Positions 1 to 9,723 of a DNA stretch of 64,000 nt are shown in pieces (within the stretch, counting starts at the first letter, position 1; each line of letters begins with the position of its first letter). A model generated the notes under the pieces. That model searched no databases and was not told the origin of the DNA. It worked only from the letters and a program-made list of their open reading frames with translations. A program made the position numbers and the translations under genes. Origin of the DNA: Candidatus Dietzia intestinipullorum (GTDB lineage: Bacteria > Actinomycetota > Actinomycetes > Mycobacteriales > Mycobacteriaceae); the NCBI GenBank assembly GCA_019119635.1, contig DWWP01000047.1, forward strand, positions 1 through 64,000, read 5' to 3'.

Positions 1-1
1 C

Positions 2-739
2 ATCTTCGCAGGCCCGACCGGTGTCGGAAAGACCGAGCTGGCCAAGGCGCTCGCCGAGTTCCTGTTCGACGACGAGCGGGCCATGACCCGGATCGACATG
101 AGCGAGTACTCGGAGAAGCACTCCGTCTCCCGGCTCGTCGGTGCCCCTCCGGGGTACGTCGGCTACGAGGCCGGGGGGCAGCTCACCGAGGCGGTGCGGC
201 GCAGGCCGTACACGATCGTGCTGCTCGACGAGGTGGAGAAGGCCCACCCGGACGTCTTCGACATCCTGCTCCAGGTGCTCGACGACGGCCGCCTCACCGA
301 CGGTCAGGGACGCACGGTGGACTTCCGCAACACGATCCTCGTGCTGACCTCCAACCTGGGTGCCGGCGGCACGCGTGAGCAGATGATGGACGCCGTCAAG
401 CGGGCGTTCAAGCCGGAGTTCATCAACCGGCTGGACGACGTGGTGGTCTTCGACGCGCTCAGCGAGGACCAGCTCGAGCACATCGTGGACATCCAGATCG
501 ACGAGCTCGCGCGACGACTCCAGTCGCGGCGGCTCACGCTGGAGGTCGACGCGGCGGCCAAGGGCTGGCTCGCCCGGCGCGGCTACGACCCGGCGTACGG
601 GGCGCGCCCGCTGCGCCGCCTGGTGCAGCAGGCGATCGGCGACAAGCTCGCCCGCGCCCTGCTGGGCGGCGAGGTCCGCGACGGGGACACCGTCCGGGTC
701 ACGCTCGCTGAGGACGGGGAGTCGCTGCAGCTGAACTGA
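2..739 (+). CDS. clpB: ATP-dependent chaperone ClpB, C-terminal part (truncated by window start)
   Basis: Open from base 2: [22 protein letters not shown] (Walker A), [15 protein letters not shown] (Walker B), ClpB C-terminal domain [12 protein letters not shown]. Confidence 0.95.
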   Translation: MFAGPTGVGKTELAKALAEFLFDDERAMTRIDMSEYSEKHSVSRLVGAPPGYVGYEAGGQLTEAVRRRPYTIVLLDEVEKAHPDVFDILLQVLDDGRLTDGQGRTVDFRNTILVLTSNLGAGGTREQMMDAVKRAFKPEFINRLDDVVVFDALSEDQLEHIVDIQIDELARRLQSRRLTLEVDAAAKGWLARRGYDPAYGARPLRRLVQQAIGDKLARALLGGEVRDGDTVRVTLAEDGESLQLN

Positions 740-753
740 CAGCGCGTGCACCT

Positions 754-792
754 GACCGGTGCGCGGGGTGAGGGCCACCCCGCGCACCGGTC
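754..792. terminator. Strong stem-loop downstream of clpB
   Basis: 17-bp perfect inverted repeat GACCGGTGCGCGGGGTG / CACCCCGCGCACCGGTC with 5-nt loop. Confidence 0.8.
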
Positions 793-1132
793 GTCTGTGC
801 TGTGCCGCACCCCGCTGTGGCGAGTCGGCGACTGAGCCGCGCCAGACCGGAGACACGACAACGCCGCCGACATCTACAGGTGCCGGCGGCGTAGTGGGTG
901 GACCGGGACGCGAGGTCGCCTCACGGCGGATTGCGCGACGCGGCTCCAGCCGAACGGAATCCCGCGAAGGCGGTGGGGTGAGCCCGGGGGACACTGTCAC
1001 GTCCCGATCCACCCCGTACAACACGCGCAGGTCCCGATCTGTTCCCGCGCGGTCAGAGCGCGATGCGCGGCACACTGCGCGGCCCTCCGGGACGGGTCTT
1101 CACGTCGTCGTCGTAGCGCCTATCCTTGGGTC

Positions 1133-2017
1133 GTGACCCCCGATTCTTCACCCGCCGCCGGACGCCCCGACCACCCCCTGCTCGTCTCGGCCCGCGACCT
1201 CATCGCGGATGTCTCCGGCCTGCCGACGCCCACGATCCTCGACGTGCGGTGGCGGCTCGGTGACCCGCTCGGCCGGGAGCACTACTTCTCCGGTCACATC
1301 CCCGGTGCGCAGTTCGTCGACCTCACCGCCGACCTGTCGGCGCCCCCGTCGACCAAGGAGGGCAGGCACCCGCTGCCGGCGCCCGACGAGTTCCAGGAGG
1401 CGCTGCGCTGGGCGGGCGTCAACGACGACGACCGCGTGGTGGTCTACGACGACTCCGGCAGCACCTCCGCGGCCCGCGCCTGGTGGCTGCTGCGCTGGGC
1501 GGGCAAGGAGAACGTCTCCCTCCTCGACGGCGGGCTCAAGGCCTGGATCGCCGAAGGGGAGGACCTGGCGGTGGGGCCGGGTAACCCGGTGGAGCGCGGC
1601 GACTTCACGTGCCGGCGCGGCCACATGCAGGCCGTCGACATCTCCACGGTGGCGGACTGGCCGGATCGCGGCGTGCTGGTCGACGCCCGCGCCGCCGAGC
1701 GGTACGAGGGCCTGACCGAGCCGGTCGACACCCGGGCCGGCCACATCCCGGGGGCCGTCAACCTGCCCACCACCTCCTTCCTGGACGACCGCGGCCGCTT
1801 CCTGCCCCCGGAGCGCATCCGCGAGATGTTCTCCGACGCGGGCATCACCAGTGGGGACGACACGGTCGTGTACTGCGGTTCCGGCGTCCACGCGTGCCAT
1901 GCGCTCGTGGCCATGGAGGTCGCGGGCCTCGAACCGGGGCGCCTGTACCCGGGCTCGTGGTCACAGTGGTCGGCGGACCGTCAGCGGCCCATCGCGCTCG
2001 GGGACGAGCCGCGGTAG
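1133..2017 (+). CDS. Two-domain rhodanese sulfurtransferase (SseA-like)
   Basis: SGHIPGAQFVDL, VVYDDSGSTSAARAWWLLRWAG, VYCGSGVHACHALVAME active-site Cys loop; GTG start. Confidence 0.9.
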   Translation: MTPDSSPAAGRPDHPLLVSARDLIADVSGLPTPTILDVRWRLGDPLGREHYFSGHIPGAQFVDLTADLSAPPSTKEGRHPLPAPDEFQEALRWAGVNDDDRVVVYDDSGSTSAARAWWLLRWAGKENVSLLDGGLKAWIAEGEDLAVGPGNPVERGDFTCRRGHMQAVDISTVADWPDRGVLVDARAAERYEGLTEPVDTRAGHIPGAVNLPTTSFLDDRGRFLPPERIREMFSDAGITSGDDTVVYCGSGVHACHALVAMEVAGLEPGRLYPGSWSQWSADRQRPIALGDEPR

Positions 2018-2072
2018 TCCCCGACAGGCAGGAGCGCCTCATGGGCGCGTGGCCCCGCGCTGAGTAGTCTCG

Positions 2073-4268
2073 GTGCCCATGGTGTGGTTCCTCGTCGCCC
2101 TCGTGCTGCTCGTCGCTGCGGTGGCCCTGCTCTGGCTCGATCACAGATCGCGTGGCGGGGCGGGCGGTCGCGCCGACTCGGCGCAGACTCCCGCCGACCG
2201 TGGGGGCGGCGAGCTCGACAGTGCGGCAGCGGTGGACAGCGCGGATGTCGACGACGACGAGGCGGAGCAGTTCGCCCCGGTCGACGACCCCGCCTCCGAG
2301 CAGCCCGAGCCCTCGGACGGCGCGCCGGACGCCGCCGAGCCCGCGGACCCCGTCGAGCCCGCGGCCGCCGCCGGGGGCGCGGAGCCCGCGATCCCCGCGA
2401 CGGCGGGCGCGGCGGACGAGGCCACAGAGCCGGACGAGCCCGAGGATGCCGGGGCGGACGCCGATCCCGACGCTCCGGTAGGCGCCGACGAGCAGGCGGG
2501 CCCCGGGCTCGGCGCGGCTGCGGCGGGCGCCGGTGTAGCCGCAGCGGGCGCGGGTGCCGCGGGCGCGGCCGCGGCGGGGCCGTCGAAGCTCTCCGACCGC
2601 GTGCGCCGCTTCCTCCCCGCGCGCAAACCCCACCGCGGCGCTGACCGGCCCGCGCCGGAGGCCGAGCCGGAGCCGGCGGACCCGCTGGCCGGATCGCCGG
2701 TCGTGCAGTGGCTGGAGCAGCGGGAGTTCGCGCCCACGCAGACGCCCGCTCCCGACTTCCGGCACGGCGACTTCGCCGGCGGGCTGCCCGCGCTGGGCAC
2801 GGTCTCGCACGGGGTGTTCCGTGGCCGGCGCGCGATCATGGGCGTGGCCGGGGGCCGGGCCGTGCTGGCGTTGCAGCGGGGGACCGCCTCCGACGTGGTG
2901 CTCGACCTGAGTCGCCCGGATGTCGACGCCGAGCCCGGCTTCCACGACGCCGGCGAGGTGGCGGCGCTCGAGGCGCGCACCTCCGACTACGGACGGCTCG
3001 AACTGGTCGACCGCGATCGACTGGCCGACGCCGTGCGTGAGCTGCCCTCCGACGTGCGCAGGGTGTGGGCCGAGGGTGAGTGGATGGCCGCCACCGTCGA
3101 CGGCGCCGAGAACCCGGCGACCTGGGATGACACGGTGGTCGTGTTGTACGAGGCGGCCGGCGTGCTCGCGCCGCTCCCGCCCGTCGGAGGCAGGGCCCGA
3201 CCGCTGCCCGCCGAGATCGATCCCGGCGCGCCCGGCGCCGTCGAGGGCCCGGAGGCCGATCCCGCGGGCGGTGTGCCGGACCCGAACGCCCGTCGTGCGG
3301 CGCCCGGCGCTGACGGCGCCGAGGTGGCCGGCGGTACCGGCGAGGCGGATGCCGGTGCGGGCCAGGAGGAGCAGGCTGCCGAGGGGGCCGGCCTGGAGTC
3401 GGTCGACTCCGCCGAGGCCGCCGACTCCGCTGTGCCCGTCGAGGCGCGACGGACCGGGCACCTGCGGTTGGTCCCGGATCGCCGCGAGGGCATGCGGGAC
3501 CTGGGGGACAAGCCGGTCGTGGCCGATCGCGGGGACGAGGAACCGGCCCCGGAGGCGGAGGCCGCCGGCGGCGCCGCGGCTGCGGACGAGTCCGCCGAGT
3601 CCGCTGATCCCGCCGAGGCTGACCCGTTCTCCGAGATCATGGGGCCTCCGGGGCCGGTGGCGTCCCGCGGTGACGTGGCCGCGGATCACCTCGAGCCGCG
3701 CGAGCCGCTGTCCCGTCCGACCCGCGGTGTGGGGCACACGTATCCGGAGGACGCGTCGGTGCCCCCGTTGGCGTCGGGCGCCACGTCGGGGGCCGCCGGT
3801 ATCAAGCCGATCGGGTCCGAGGACGACGACGAGGACGACATCCGCAGCGAGGTCGAGCGGTTCGACGCCGCGCGCATCGACGGCGGCTCGGACTTCGACG
3901 AGTCCTCGACCGGCCGCCACGGCGAGGCGAGTGAGGAGCCGGGCGGGAGTCACGGCGAGTCGAGCGACGAGTCGGGCGGACGGCACGGTGAGCCCAGCGA
4001 GGAATCGGGCGGGCGCCACGGTGCTGACGACGTGGACCCGTCGGAGGTCACGCAGCGGCTGTCGGTGGCCGACCTCGCGGCGCGGATGGGTGTTGATCCG
4101 GCGGAGATGCGGTCGGCGGATCGGCGGCGGCGTCGTCGGGCTGCCCCGGACCCGGACGAGGAGAACGACGTCGAGGCGGCCGGGCCCGAGGGCCGGGAGC
4201 GGCCCGGGGTCGAGCCGGACGTCGAGCGGACCGCGCGACTGGATCTGCCGCCCGACATCACGGAGTGA
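2073..4268 (+). CDS. Membrane-anchored protein, long Ala/Asp/Glu-rich disordered regions around one globular domain
   Basis: N-terminal TM helix MVWFLVALVLLVAAVALLWL then low-complexity acidic sequence; ATG after TAGTCT-N8. Confidence 0.75.
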   Translation: MPMVWFLVALVLLVAAVALLWLDHRSRGGAGGRADSAQTPADRGGGELDSAAAVDSADVDDDEAEQFAPVDDPASEQPEPSDGAPDAAEPADPVEPAAAAGGAEPAIPATAGAADEATEPDEPEDAGADADPDAPVGADEQAGPGLGAAAAGAGVAAAGAGAAGAAAAGPSKLSDRVRRFLPARKPHRGADRPAPEAEPEPADPLAGSPVVQWLEQREFAPTQTPAPDFRHGDFAGGLPALGTVSHGVFRGRRAIMGVAGGRAVLALQRGTASDVVLDLSRPDVDAEPGFHDAGEVAALEARTSDYGRLELVDRDRLADAVRELPSDVRRVWAEGEWMAATVDGAENPATWDDTVVVLYEAAGVLAPLPPVGGRARPLPAEIDPGAPGAVEGPEADPAGGVPDPNARRAAPGADGAEVAGGTGEADAGAGQEEQAAEGAGLESVDSAEAADSAVPVEARRTGHLRLVPDRREGMRDLGDKPVVADRGDEEPAPEAEAAGGAAAADESAESADPAEADPFSEIMGPPGPVASRGDVAADHLEPREPLSRPTRGVGHTYPEDASVPPLASGATSGAAGIKPIGSEDDDEDDIRSEVERFDAARIDGGSDFDESSTGRHGEASEEPGGSHGESSDESGGRHGEPSEESGGRHGADDVDPSEVTQRLSVADLAARMGVDPAEMRSADRRRRRRAAPDPDEENDVEAAGPEGRERPGVEPDVERTARLDLPPDITE

Positions 4269-4336
4269 CCGGCAGAGAGCAGAGGGCCCGGCCGCGCTGG
4301 ATGCGCGGCCGGGTCCTCGGGCTTTGGCGGGCGAAC

Positions 4337-4780
4337 TCAGAATGCGGAGCTGAGCATCCCGGTCAGGTTGTCGTTGGACAGCGGAGCGAGGTCGTAGCCC
4401 GACAGTTCGGACAGGCTGGCGGTGAACGCACTCTCCAGCGAGCCGAACTGCAGCGATCCCGTGGTGGGTTCGGGCGCGGTGACACCGGTGCCCTTGACGA
4501 GGATCGTGGGCGGGTTCGCGGTGGTGCCGGTCCACTCGTCGGAGTCGACCTTGACGCTGACCAGCTCGACCTCGTAGGTGACAGACTTGGTCTGCTGCTC
4601 GCGCGGGACCTCATCGGTGAACGTCAGGGAGTTGCCGGTGTCCGGCATCGGGACGGGCTCTCCCAGTGCTTCGTCATTGCGGAAGAGCTGGGCCACGGTG
4701 CCCTCGGGATAGTCGAGCTCCGGGCGGGTGAAGTCCGCGGTGATGTCGACGTTCTGAACTGTCGCCGTGGGTCGCGGGTG
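4337..4780 (-). pseudogene. C-terminal part of a secreted/lipoprotein-like protein; N-terminus appears lost or replaced
   Basis: Convincing protein only from VQNVDITADFTRPELDYPEGT... to the stop; the upstream part of ORF 4337..4927 (SCCADTAPSQTSRTSTDNPRRLQEGRHRPRR) does not look like protein and has no signal peptide. Confidence 0.45.
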
Positions 4781-4898
4781 GCGCGTGTCAGGTCGTGCAG
4801 TAGTTCGGTCGCACGGCGCTCGCCGTGGTCGGTGACGCCCTTCCTGCAGGCGCCGTGGGTTGTCGGTCGAGGTCCGGGAGGTCTGCGACGGCGCGGTG

Positions 4899-5114
4899 TC
4901 AGCGCAGCAGCTCAAAGAAGTGCTCATTTCCTAACTGCTCTGTGACGGCTCTGATGTGGTCGCCCCGATCAACCTCGTCGACTCTAGGCACACCCTTGGC
5001 CTGCAAACTGTGGACATGGCGGTCTATATCCACGACAGCGCTCAGGCTGTACGCGGGTAACACCAGAACGATCGATCCCCCGGTCAAGGGTGCACCGCCG
5101 TGTCGGAGTAGCAC
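4899..5114 (-). CDS. Small orphan protein (71 aa), function unknown
   Basis: GTG start; VLLRHGGAPLTGGSIVLVLPAYSLSAVVDIDRHVHSLQAKGVPRVDEVDRGDHIRAVTEQLGNEHFFELLR; lower-GC codon use than neighbours. Confidence 0.4.
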   Translation of the reverse strand: MLLRHGGAPLTGGSIVLVLPAYSLSAVVDIDRHVHSLQAKGVPRVDEVDRGDHIRAVTEQLGNEHFFELLR

Positions 5115-5153
5115 GATACGTTTTGGGGACTGACCGGGAAAGGAGGGCGCTAA

Positions 5154-5381
5154 GTGGGCTTGGGCGAATACGTCGGCTATGTACTGTTTATCGTCAGTCT
5201 GATCGTTCTCGGCGCGGCGCTGTACCAGCTTCACCGTGGCGGATACAGCCGGGAGGCTCTTGTGCCGGTAGTGTTTGGGGCGATTTGGCCGAGCGGCATG
5301 CGCGGTGACGCCGGGGGAGGGGCGAAGGGAGCAGCCCGATACCGTCGCCGCCGCAACGGCCGGAACTTCTACGGCGTGTAG
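5154..5381 (+). CDS. Small membrane protein (75 aa), unknown
   Basis: MGLGEYVGYVLFIVSLIVLGAALYQL TM segment and basic C-terminus; lower local GC. Confidence 0.5.
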   Translation: MGLGEYVGYVLFIVSLIVLGAALYQLHRGGYSREALVPVVFGAIWPSGMRGDAGGGAKGAARYRRRRNGRNFYGV

Positions 5382-5383
5382 AA
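5367..5383. promoter_or_regulatory. Putative BlaI-family operator upstream of cydDC
   Basis: TTCTAC-GGCGT-GTAGAA, same arms and spacing as the site at 10157..10173. Confidence 0.6.
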
Positions 5384-5436
5384 TTGTGCCGGCGGAACCG
5401 GACGCATACATTCGGTGTTCCCGCCGGTGAGGACGT

Positions 5437-8400
5437 GTGCGGATGACAGTGCGCGGGACGGCGACGCGGACCGCTGACGGGATCGACCCCTGGGTGCTCG
5501 AGGCCGAACGGACCGCCGGACGCGACGTCCGACGCCCGGAGCCCGGGCCCGCCCCGACGCCCGCGCTGGTGATCCTCGGGCTCCTGGCGGCGCTGCGGGC
5601 CGTCGGCCTGGTCCTGGTGGCCGAGGGCGTCGCGCGCGGCATCGCGGGCCTGGCCGCGGACACATTGTCCACGGGCTCGGTGCGCGTGATCCTGCTGACC
5701 GGGCTGGGCGGGGCGCTGCTCCGGGCGGTCGCCGAGTGGGCCACCGAGGTGTGTGCCCGGCGGGTCGCCACGACCGTCAAGCACGACCTCCGGGGACGGC
5801 TGTGGCGGCGGGTCGCCGAGGGCGAGGACCCCCGCGGTGGGACGGCGGTGCTGGCCACCGACGGCATGGACCATCTCGACGAGTACTACGTCCAGTCCGT
5901 GCCCGCCACCATCGCGGCGGCCGTGGTGCCGCCGCTGCTGGTGCTCCGCATCCTCGCCGCGGACTGGGTCAGCGCCCTGGTGATCGTGGTGACGATCCCG
6001 CTCGTGCCCCTGTTCATGGTCCTCATCGGCCGGCACACCGGGCAACGCACCGACGCCGCCCTGGGTGCCCTGACCCGGCTCTCCGAGCACCTGGTCGAAC
6101 TGGCCCGTGGGCTCCCCGTGCTGGTCGGGCTCGGTCGCGTCGCGCAGCAGACGGCCTCCCTCGACGCCATCCAACGGGCCTACGGACGCCGCACGCGCGA
6201 AACCCTGCGGTGGGCGTTCCTCTCCGCGCTGGCACTCGAGCTCATCGCGACGCTCTCGGTGGCCGTGGTGGCGGTGTTCCTGGGCCTCCGGCTGCTCAAC
6301 GGGACGATCGACCTGCAGCCCGCGCTACTCGCGCTGCTCCTGGCCCCGGAATGCTACGCGGCCCTCCGGCGCGTGGGCGTGGCGTTCCACGCCTCGCAGG
6401 ACGGGCTCTCCGCGCTGCACCGCGTCCGCGAACACCTCCGGGCGCGGCGGGGGACGGACCCGCGCGACGGCGGCGGCGCCACCGTTCCCGACGGCGGCGC
6501 CACCGTTCGGGTCGAGGGGCTGGAGGTGCGGTACGCGGGCCGCGGGGCGGCGACGCTCTCCGGGGTCGACGCCCGACTCGACGGCGTCGTGGCGGTCTCC
6601 GGGCCCAGCGGAGCCGGGAAGACCACCTTCCTCTCCGCGCTCGTCGGCGCGCTGCCGGCCGATGCCACAGTGCACGGCCGGCTCACGGGCATCGAGGCGG
6701 ACGGCGTGGGGTGGTCGCCGCAATCGCCGCGCGTGTTCGCCGCCACCCCTCGGGAGGAACTCCGGGTGTACGGCGCGGATCCCGACGCCGCCCTCGCCGA
6801 GCTGGGGCTCTCCCGGGTCGCCGAGGCCGCCGTCGCGGAACTCAGCCCCGGCGAACTCCGGAGGCTGTCCGTGGCCCGCGCGCTGGCCCGCGTCGACGCC
6901 GGAGCGCGCCTGCTGGTGCTCGACGAGCCGACCGCGCACCTCGACCGCGACGCCGCCGAGCGCGTCCGCGGCGCGATCCTGCGGCGGGTCGGCCGCGCCA
7001 CCATCGTCCTGGCCAGCCACGACACGGCGACGCTCGAGCTGGCCACGAGCACGATCCGGATCGCCGGCCCGGCGGGTCGGGCCCGCACCCCCGCGGAGGC
7101 CCCGCCGGAGACTCCTTCACCGTCCGTACCCGCCGGCGCCGCCCGGGACAGGGGCGCGGGCCGGGGCGCCGACGCCGGCCCGGACGGGGATGCCGCCGGC
7201 CCCCGGGGTTCCGCGGCGGGGGAGACGGCCGGGCCACCCCCGACGCCGCCCGGCCCCGCCCGCGACGGGCGGCTGCGCCTCGGTGCGCTCCTGCGCTCGC
7301 GCGGTGGGCTGTGGGCGGGGGCCGTCGGTCTGTCGGTGCTCGCCACCGCGCTGGGCCTGGCCCTCACCGCGCTGTCAGGCTGGCTGATCGTCCGGGCGAG
7401 CGTCGAGGAGTACATCATGTACCTCCTGGTGGCGATCGTCGGCGTCCGCGCCTTCGGGATCGGGCGCTCGGTGGCGACGTACGCCGAACAGCTGCTCACC
7501 CACCACGCCGCCTTCCAGACCATCGACGACCTCCGCCTGCGGCTCTGGCGGGCGATCGCCGCACGCGGGGCCGGGTCCCGGCGACTGCTCGAGGGCGGGG
7601 CGCCGCTGGACTACCTCGTGACCCAGGCCGATGAACTGCGCGAACAGCTCCCCAGGGTCGTCCCGCCTCTGGTCTCCGGGGTGGTTGTCCTGCTGGGGGC
7701 GACGCTCACCACCTGGGCGGTCACCCCGGCGCTCACCGTCGCCGTGGGGGCCGGGCTGGCCGCCTCCATGCTCCTCGGAGCGGCCCTGGCGACGGCGGTC
7801 GAACGCGGGGGCGGCGCCGCGCGGATCGGCGGTCGGTCGCAGCTGGTGCGCGGCTCGGCGTCGCTGAGCGCGGCGGCCGCGGACCTGCGCGGCAACGGGG
7901 TGGCCGAGGTCGCCGTCGCCCGACTCGACGACGTCAACCGGGAGCTGGCCGCCGACGAACGGCGCGCGACCCGCGGCGCCGGCCTCGGTACTGCGGTGGT
8001 GTCCGCGGGCACCGGCGTCCTGGCGGTCCTCGTGGCGGTGGCCGATCCCGGGGCGGGGGCCGAACGGGCCTCGGTTATCGCCCTGCTGTGCCTGGCGCTG
8101 GGCGAGCCGCTCGCCGCCTGGGTCACGGCCGTGCACCGCGTGCCGACCGTGCGCTCACTGCTGCGCGGCCTCGGCGCGGTGCTGCGCCCCTTCCCGCAGC
8201 CCACCTGGGGGGACGGCGCTCCGGACGGTCCCGTGGAGTCGGTGACGCTCGAGAAGGTGAGCATCCGGTACCCGCACACCGCGCGGCCGGCCGTGGCGGG
8301 GGTGGACGCCGACGCGCGAACCGGACGGTGGCTGCTGATCGACGGGCCGTCGGGATCGGGCAAGTCCACACTCCTGTCCGCCGTCATGGGGGCGCTGCCG

Positions 8401-8883
8401 CTGAGCGGCGGCGCGATCCGGGCCGACGCCCTCCCGATCTCCTCGTTCACCGAGCGCGCGTGGCGCTCCCGCGTGGCCTGGTGCCCGCAGGACGCCTACG
8501 TCTTCGACTCCACCCTGCGCGGCAACCTGCTCCTGTCCCGCCCGGCCGCCGACGCCCCCGACGATGCCGCGATGCGCGACGTCCTCGAGCGCGCGGGCCT
8601 GTCAGCGCTGCTCGCCTCGCTCGCGGACGGGCTCGACACCCGCGTCGGCGCCGGCGGCCGCGCCCTCTCCGGGGGGGAACGTCAGCGGCTCGCAGTGGCG
8701 CGGGCCCTGCTCACGCGCGCCGACGTCCTCCTGCTCGACGAGCCCACGGCACACCTGGACGCGCCGACCGCCGAGGCCATGATGGGCGACATCCGTGCCG
8801 CCGCCGAGGACCGGGTGGTGATCCTGGTCTCGCACCGCCACGCCGACCGGCGCCCCGGCGACCGGGTCGTCCACCTGGGCTGA
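5437..8883 (+). CDS. cydDC: Fused CydD-CydC thiol reductant ABC exporter
   Basis: Two TMD+NBD halves in one 1148-aa ORF; Walker A SGPSGAGKTTFL and DGPSGSGKSTLL; second NBD LSGGERQRLAVARAL; next to cydAB. Confidence 0.93.
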   Translation: MRMTVRGTATRTADGIDPWVLEAERTAGRDVRRPEPGPAPTPALVILGLLAALRAVGLVLVAEGVARGIAGLAADTLSTGSVRVILLTGLGGALLRAVAEWATEVCARRVATTVKHDLRGRLWRRVAEGEDPRGGTAVLATDGMDHLDEYYVQSVPATIAAAVVPPLLVLRILAADWVSALVIVVTIPLVPLFMVLIGRHTGQRTDAALGALTRLSEHLVELARGLPVLVGLGRVAQQTASLDAIQRAYGRRTRETLRWAFLSALALELIATLSVAVVAVFLGLRLLNGTIDLQPALLALLLAPECYAALRRVGVAFHASQDGLSALHRVREHLRARRGTDPRDGGGATVPDGGATVRVEGLEVRYAGRGAATLSGVDARLDGVVAVSGPSGAGKTTFLSALVGALPADATVHGRLTGIEADGVGWSPQSPRVFAATPREELRVYGADPDAALAELGLSRVAEAAVAELSPGELRRLSVARALARVDAGARLLVLDEPTAHLDRDAAERVRGAILRRVGRATIVLASHDTATLELATSTIRIAGPAGRARTPAEAPPETPSPSVPAGAARDRGAGRGADAGPDGDAAGPRGSAAGETAGPPPTPPGPARDGRLRLGALLRSRGGLWAGAVGLSVLATALGLALTALSGWLIVRASVEEYIMYLLVAIVGVRAFGIGRSVATYAEQLLTHHAAFQTIDDLRLRLWRAIAARGAGSRRLLEGGAPLDYLVTQADELREQLPRVVPPLVSGVVVLLGATLTTWAVTPALTVAVGAGLAASMLLGAALATAVERGGGAARIGGRSQLVRGSASLSAAAADLRGNGVAEVAVARLDDVNRELAADERRATRGAGLGTAVVSAGTGVLAVLVAVADPGAGAERASVIALLCLALGEPLAAWVTAVHRVPTVRSLLRGLGAVLRPFPQPTWGDGAPDGPVESVTLEKVSIRYPHTARPAVAGVDADARTGRWLLIDGPSGSGKSTLLSAVMGALPLSGGAIRADALPISSFTERAWRSRVAWCPQDAYVFDSTLRGNLLLSRPAADAPDDAAMRDVLERAGLSALLASLADGLDTRVGAGGRALSGGERQRLAVARALLTRADVLLLDEPTAHLDAPTAEAMMGDIRAAAEDRVVILVSHRHADRRPGDRVVHLG

Positions 8884-8905
8884 CCGGGCCGCGGGCGACC
8901 CGGGC

Positions 8906-9709
8906 TCACCGCAGGCGCCCCGGGACCCGCGCCCCGAGGCGGTGGAGTCGGTCGCCCATGCGCCCGCTGTCGCAGGTGGCCTCCTCCTCGTTCTTGCCGT
9001 TGTCGTCGACTCCGTGGTCGTCGCCGTCGGCCGCGCCGACCCGGAGGATCGCGCGGGCCACCACCTCGTCGCGGATCTCGCGGCGGGCACGGTCGTCGGC
9101 CAGCATCTCCACCAGCGCGGCGACCTCCGTCTCTGCGAGGGCTGCGGTCGGCAGGCCCGGGAGGGCGGACCGCCAGGCGCGGAACGCCAGCTGCAGGATG
9201 TCGTGCCGCTGCTCGACGTGTGCGCGTTCGTGGGCGATCACGGCCGCCAGCTCATCGGGGTCCAGGCGGTCGAGCAGTCCCTGCGAGAGGACCGTGACGG
9301 AGCCGGCGCCGCGGGGGATGCAGTACGCCACCGGCACGGCCTCGTCGATCACGCGCGTGCGCGCACGGGTCGGGTGCGGCGCCGTGAGCAGCCGGAGCAG
9401 CGTCAGGTGTCGCCGCCGCTGCCGGGACACCTGCACGACGGTCACGCCCAGGTGGGCGAGCAGGTAACAGGCCAACAGGATCGCGGGGACCACCGCAGCC
9501 ACGGGGTGCCCCGGCGCCGCCGCGTGGCCGAGCAGCGCGAGCGCGCCGATCATCGAGACCCCGCCGGCCAGGCCGATGGCCTGCCACAGCAGGAGCGCCC
9601 GGACGGGGGCGTGCATCGGCCAGCGGGCGCGGGCCAGCAGGACCGGCACCGGCCAGGCCAGGGCCAGGGCGACCCCGGCCAGCAGGAGCCCCACGGTGCC
9701 GGTGGACAT
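8906..9709 (-). CDS. M56-family (BlaR1/MecR1-type) membrane metallopeptidase
   Basis: Several TM segments and AAVIAHERAHVEQRHD (HExxH); immediately downstream of blaI-like gene. Confidence 0.85.
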   Translation of the reverse strand: MSTGTVGLLLAGVALALAWPVPVLLARARWPMHAPVRALLLWQAIGLAGGVSMIGALALLGHAAAPGHPVAAVVPAILLACYLLAHLGVTVVQVSRQRRRHLTLLRLLTAPHPTRARTRVIDEAVPVAYCIPRGAGSVTVLSQGLLDRLDPDELAAVIAHERAHVEQRHDILQLAFRAWRSALPGLPTAALAETEVAALVEMLADDRARREIRDEVVARAILRVGAADGDDHGVDDNGKNEEEATCDSGRMGDRLHRLGARVPGRLR

Positions 9710-9723
9710 CGCGGTCTCGGGGA

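Noticed and set aside
759-1136. 125-aa plus-strand ORF between clpB and the rhodanese gene
   Set aside because: Begins in the clpB terminator hairpin, Arg/Thr/Gly low-complexity sequence, no plausible domain
1845-4535. 896-aa minus-strand ORF (also 10159..11532, 26317..27741, 49256..51346 minus and 18081..19748 plus)
   Set aside because: Antisense shadows of strongly supported genes in a high-GC genome; His/Arg/Val-rich composition without domains
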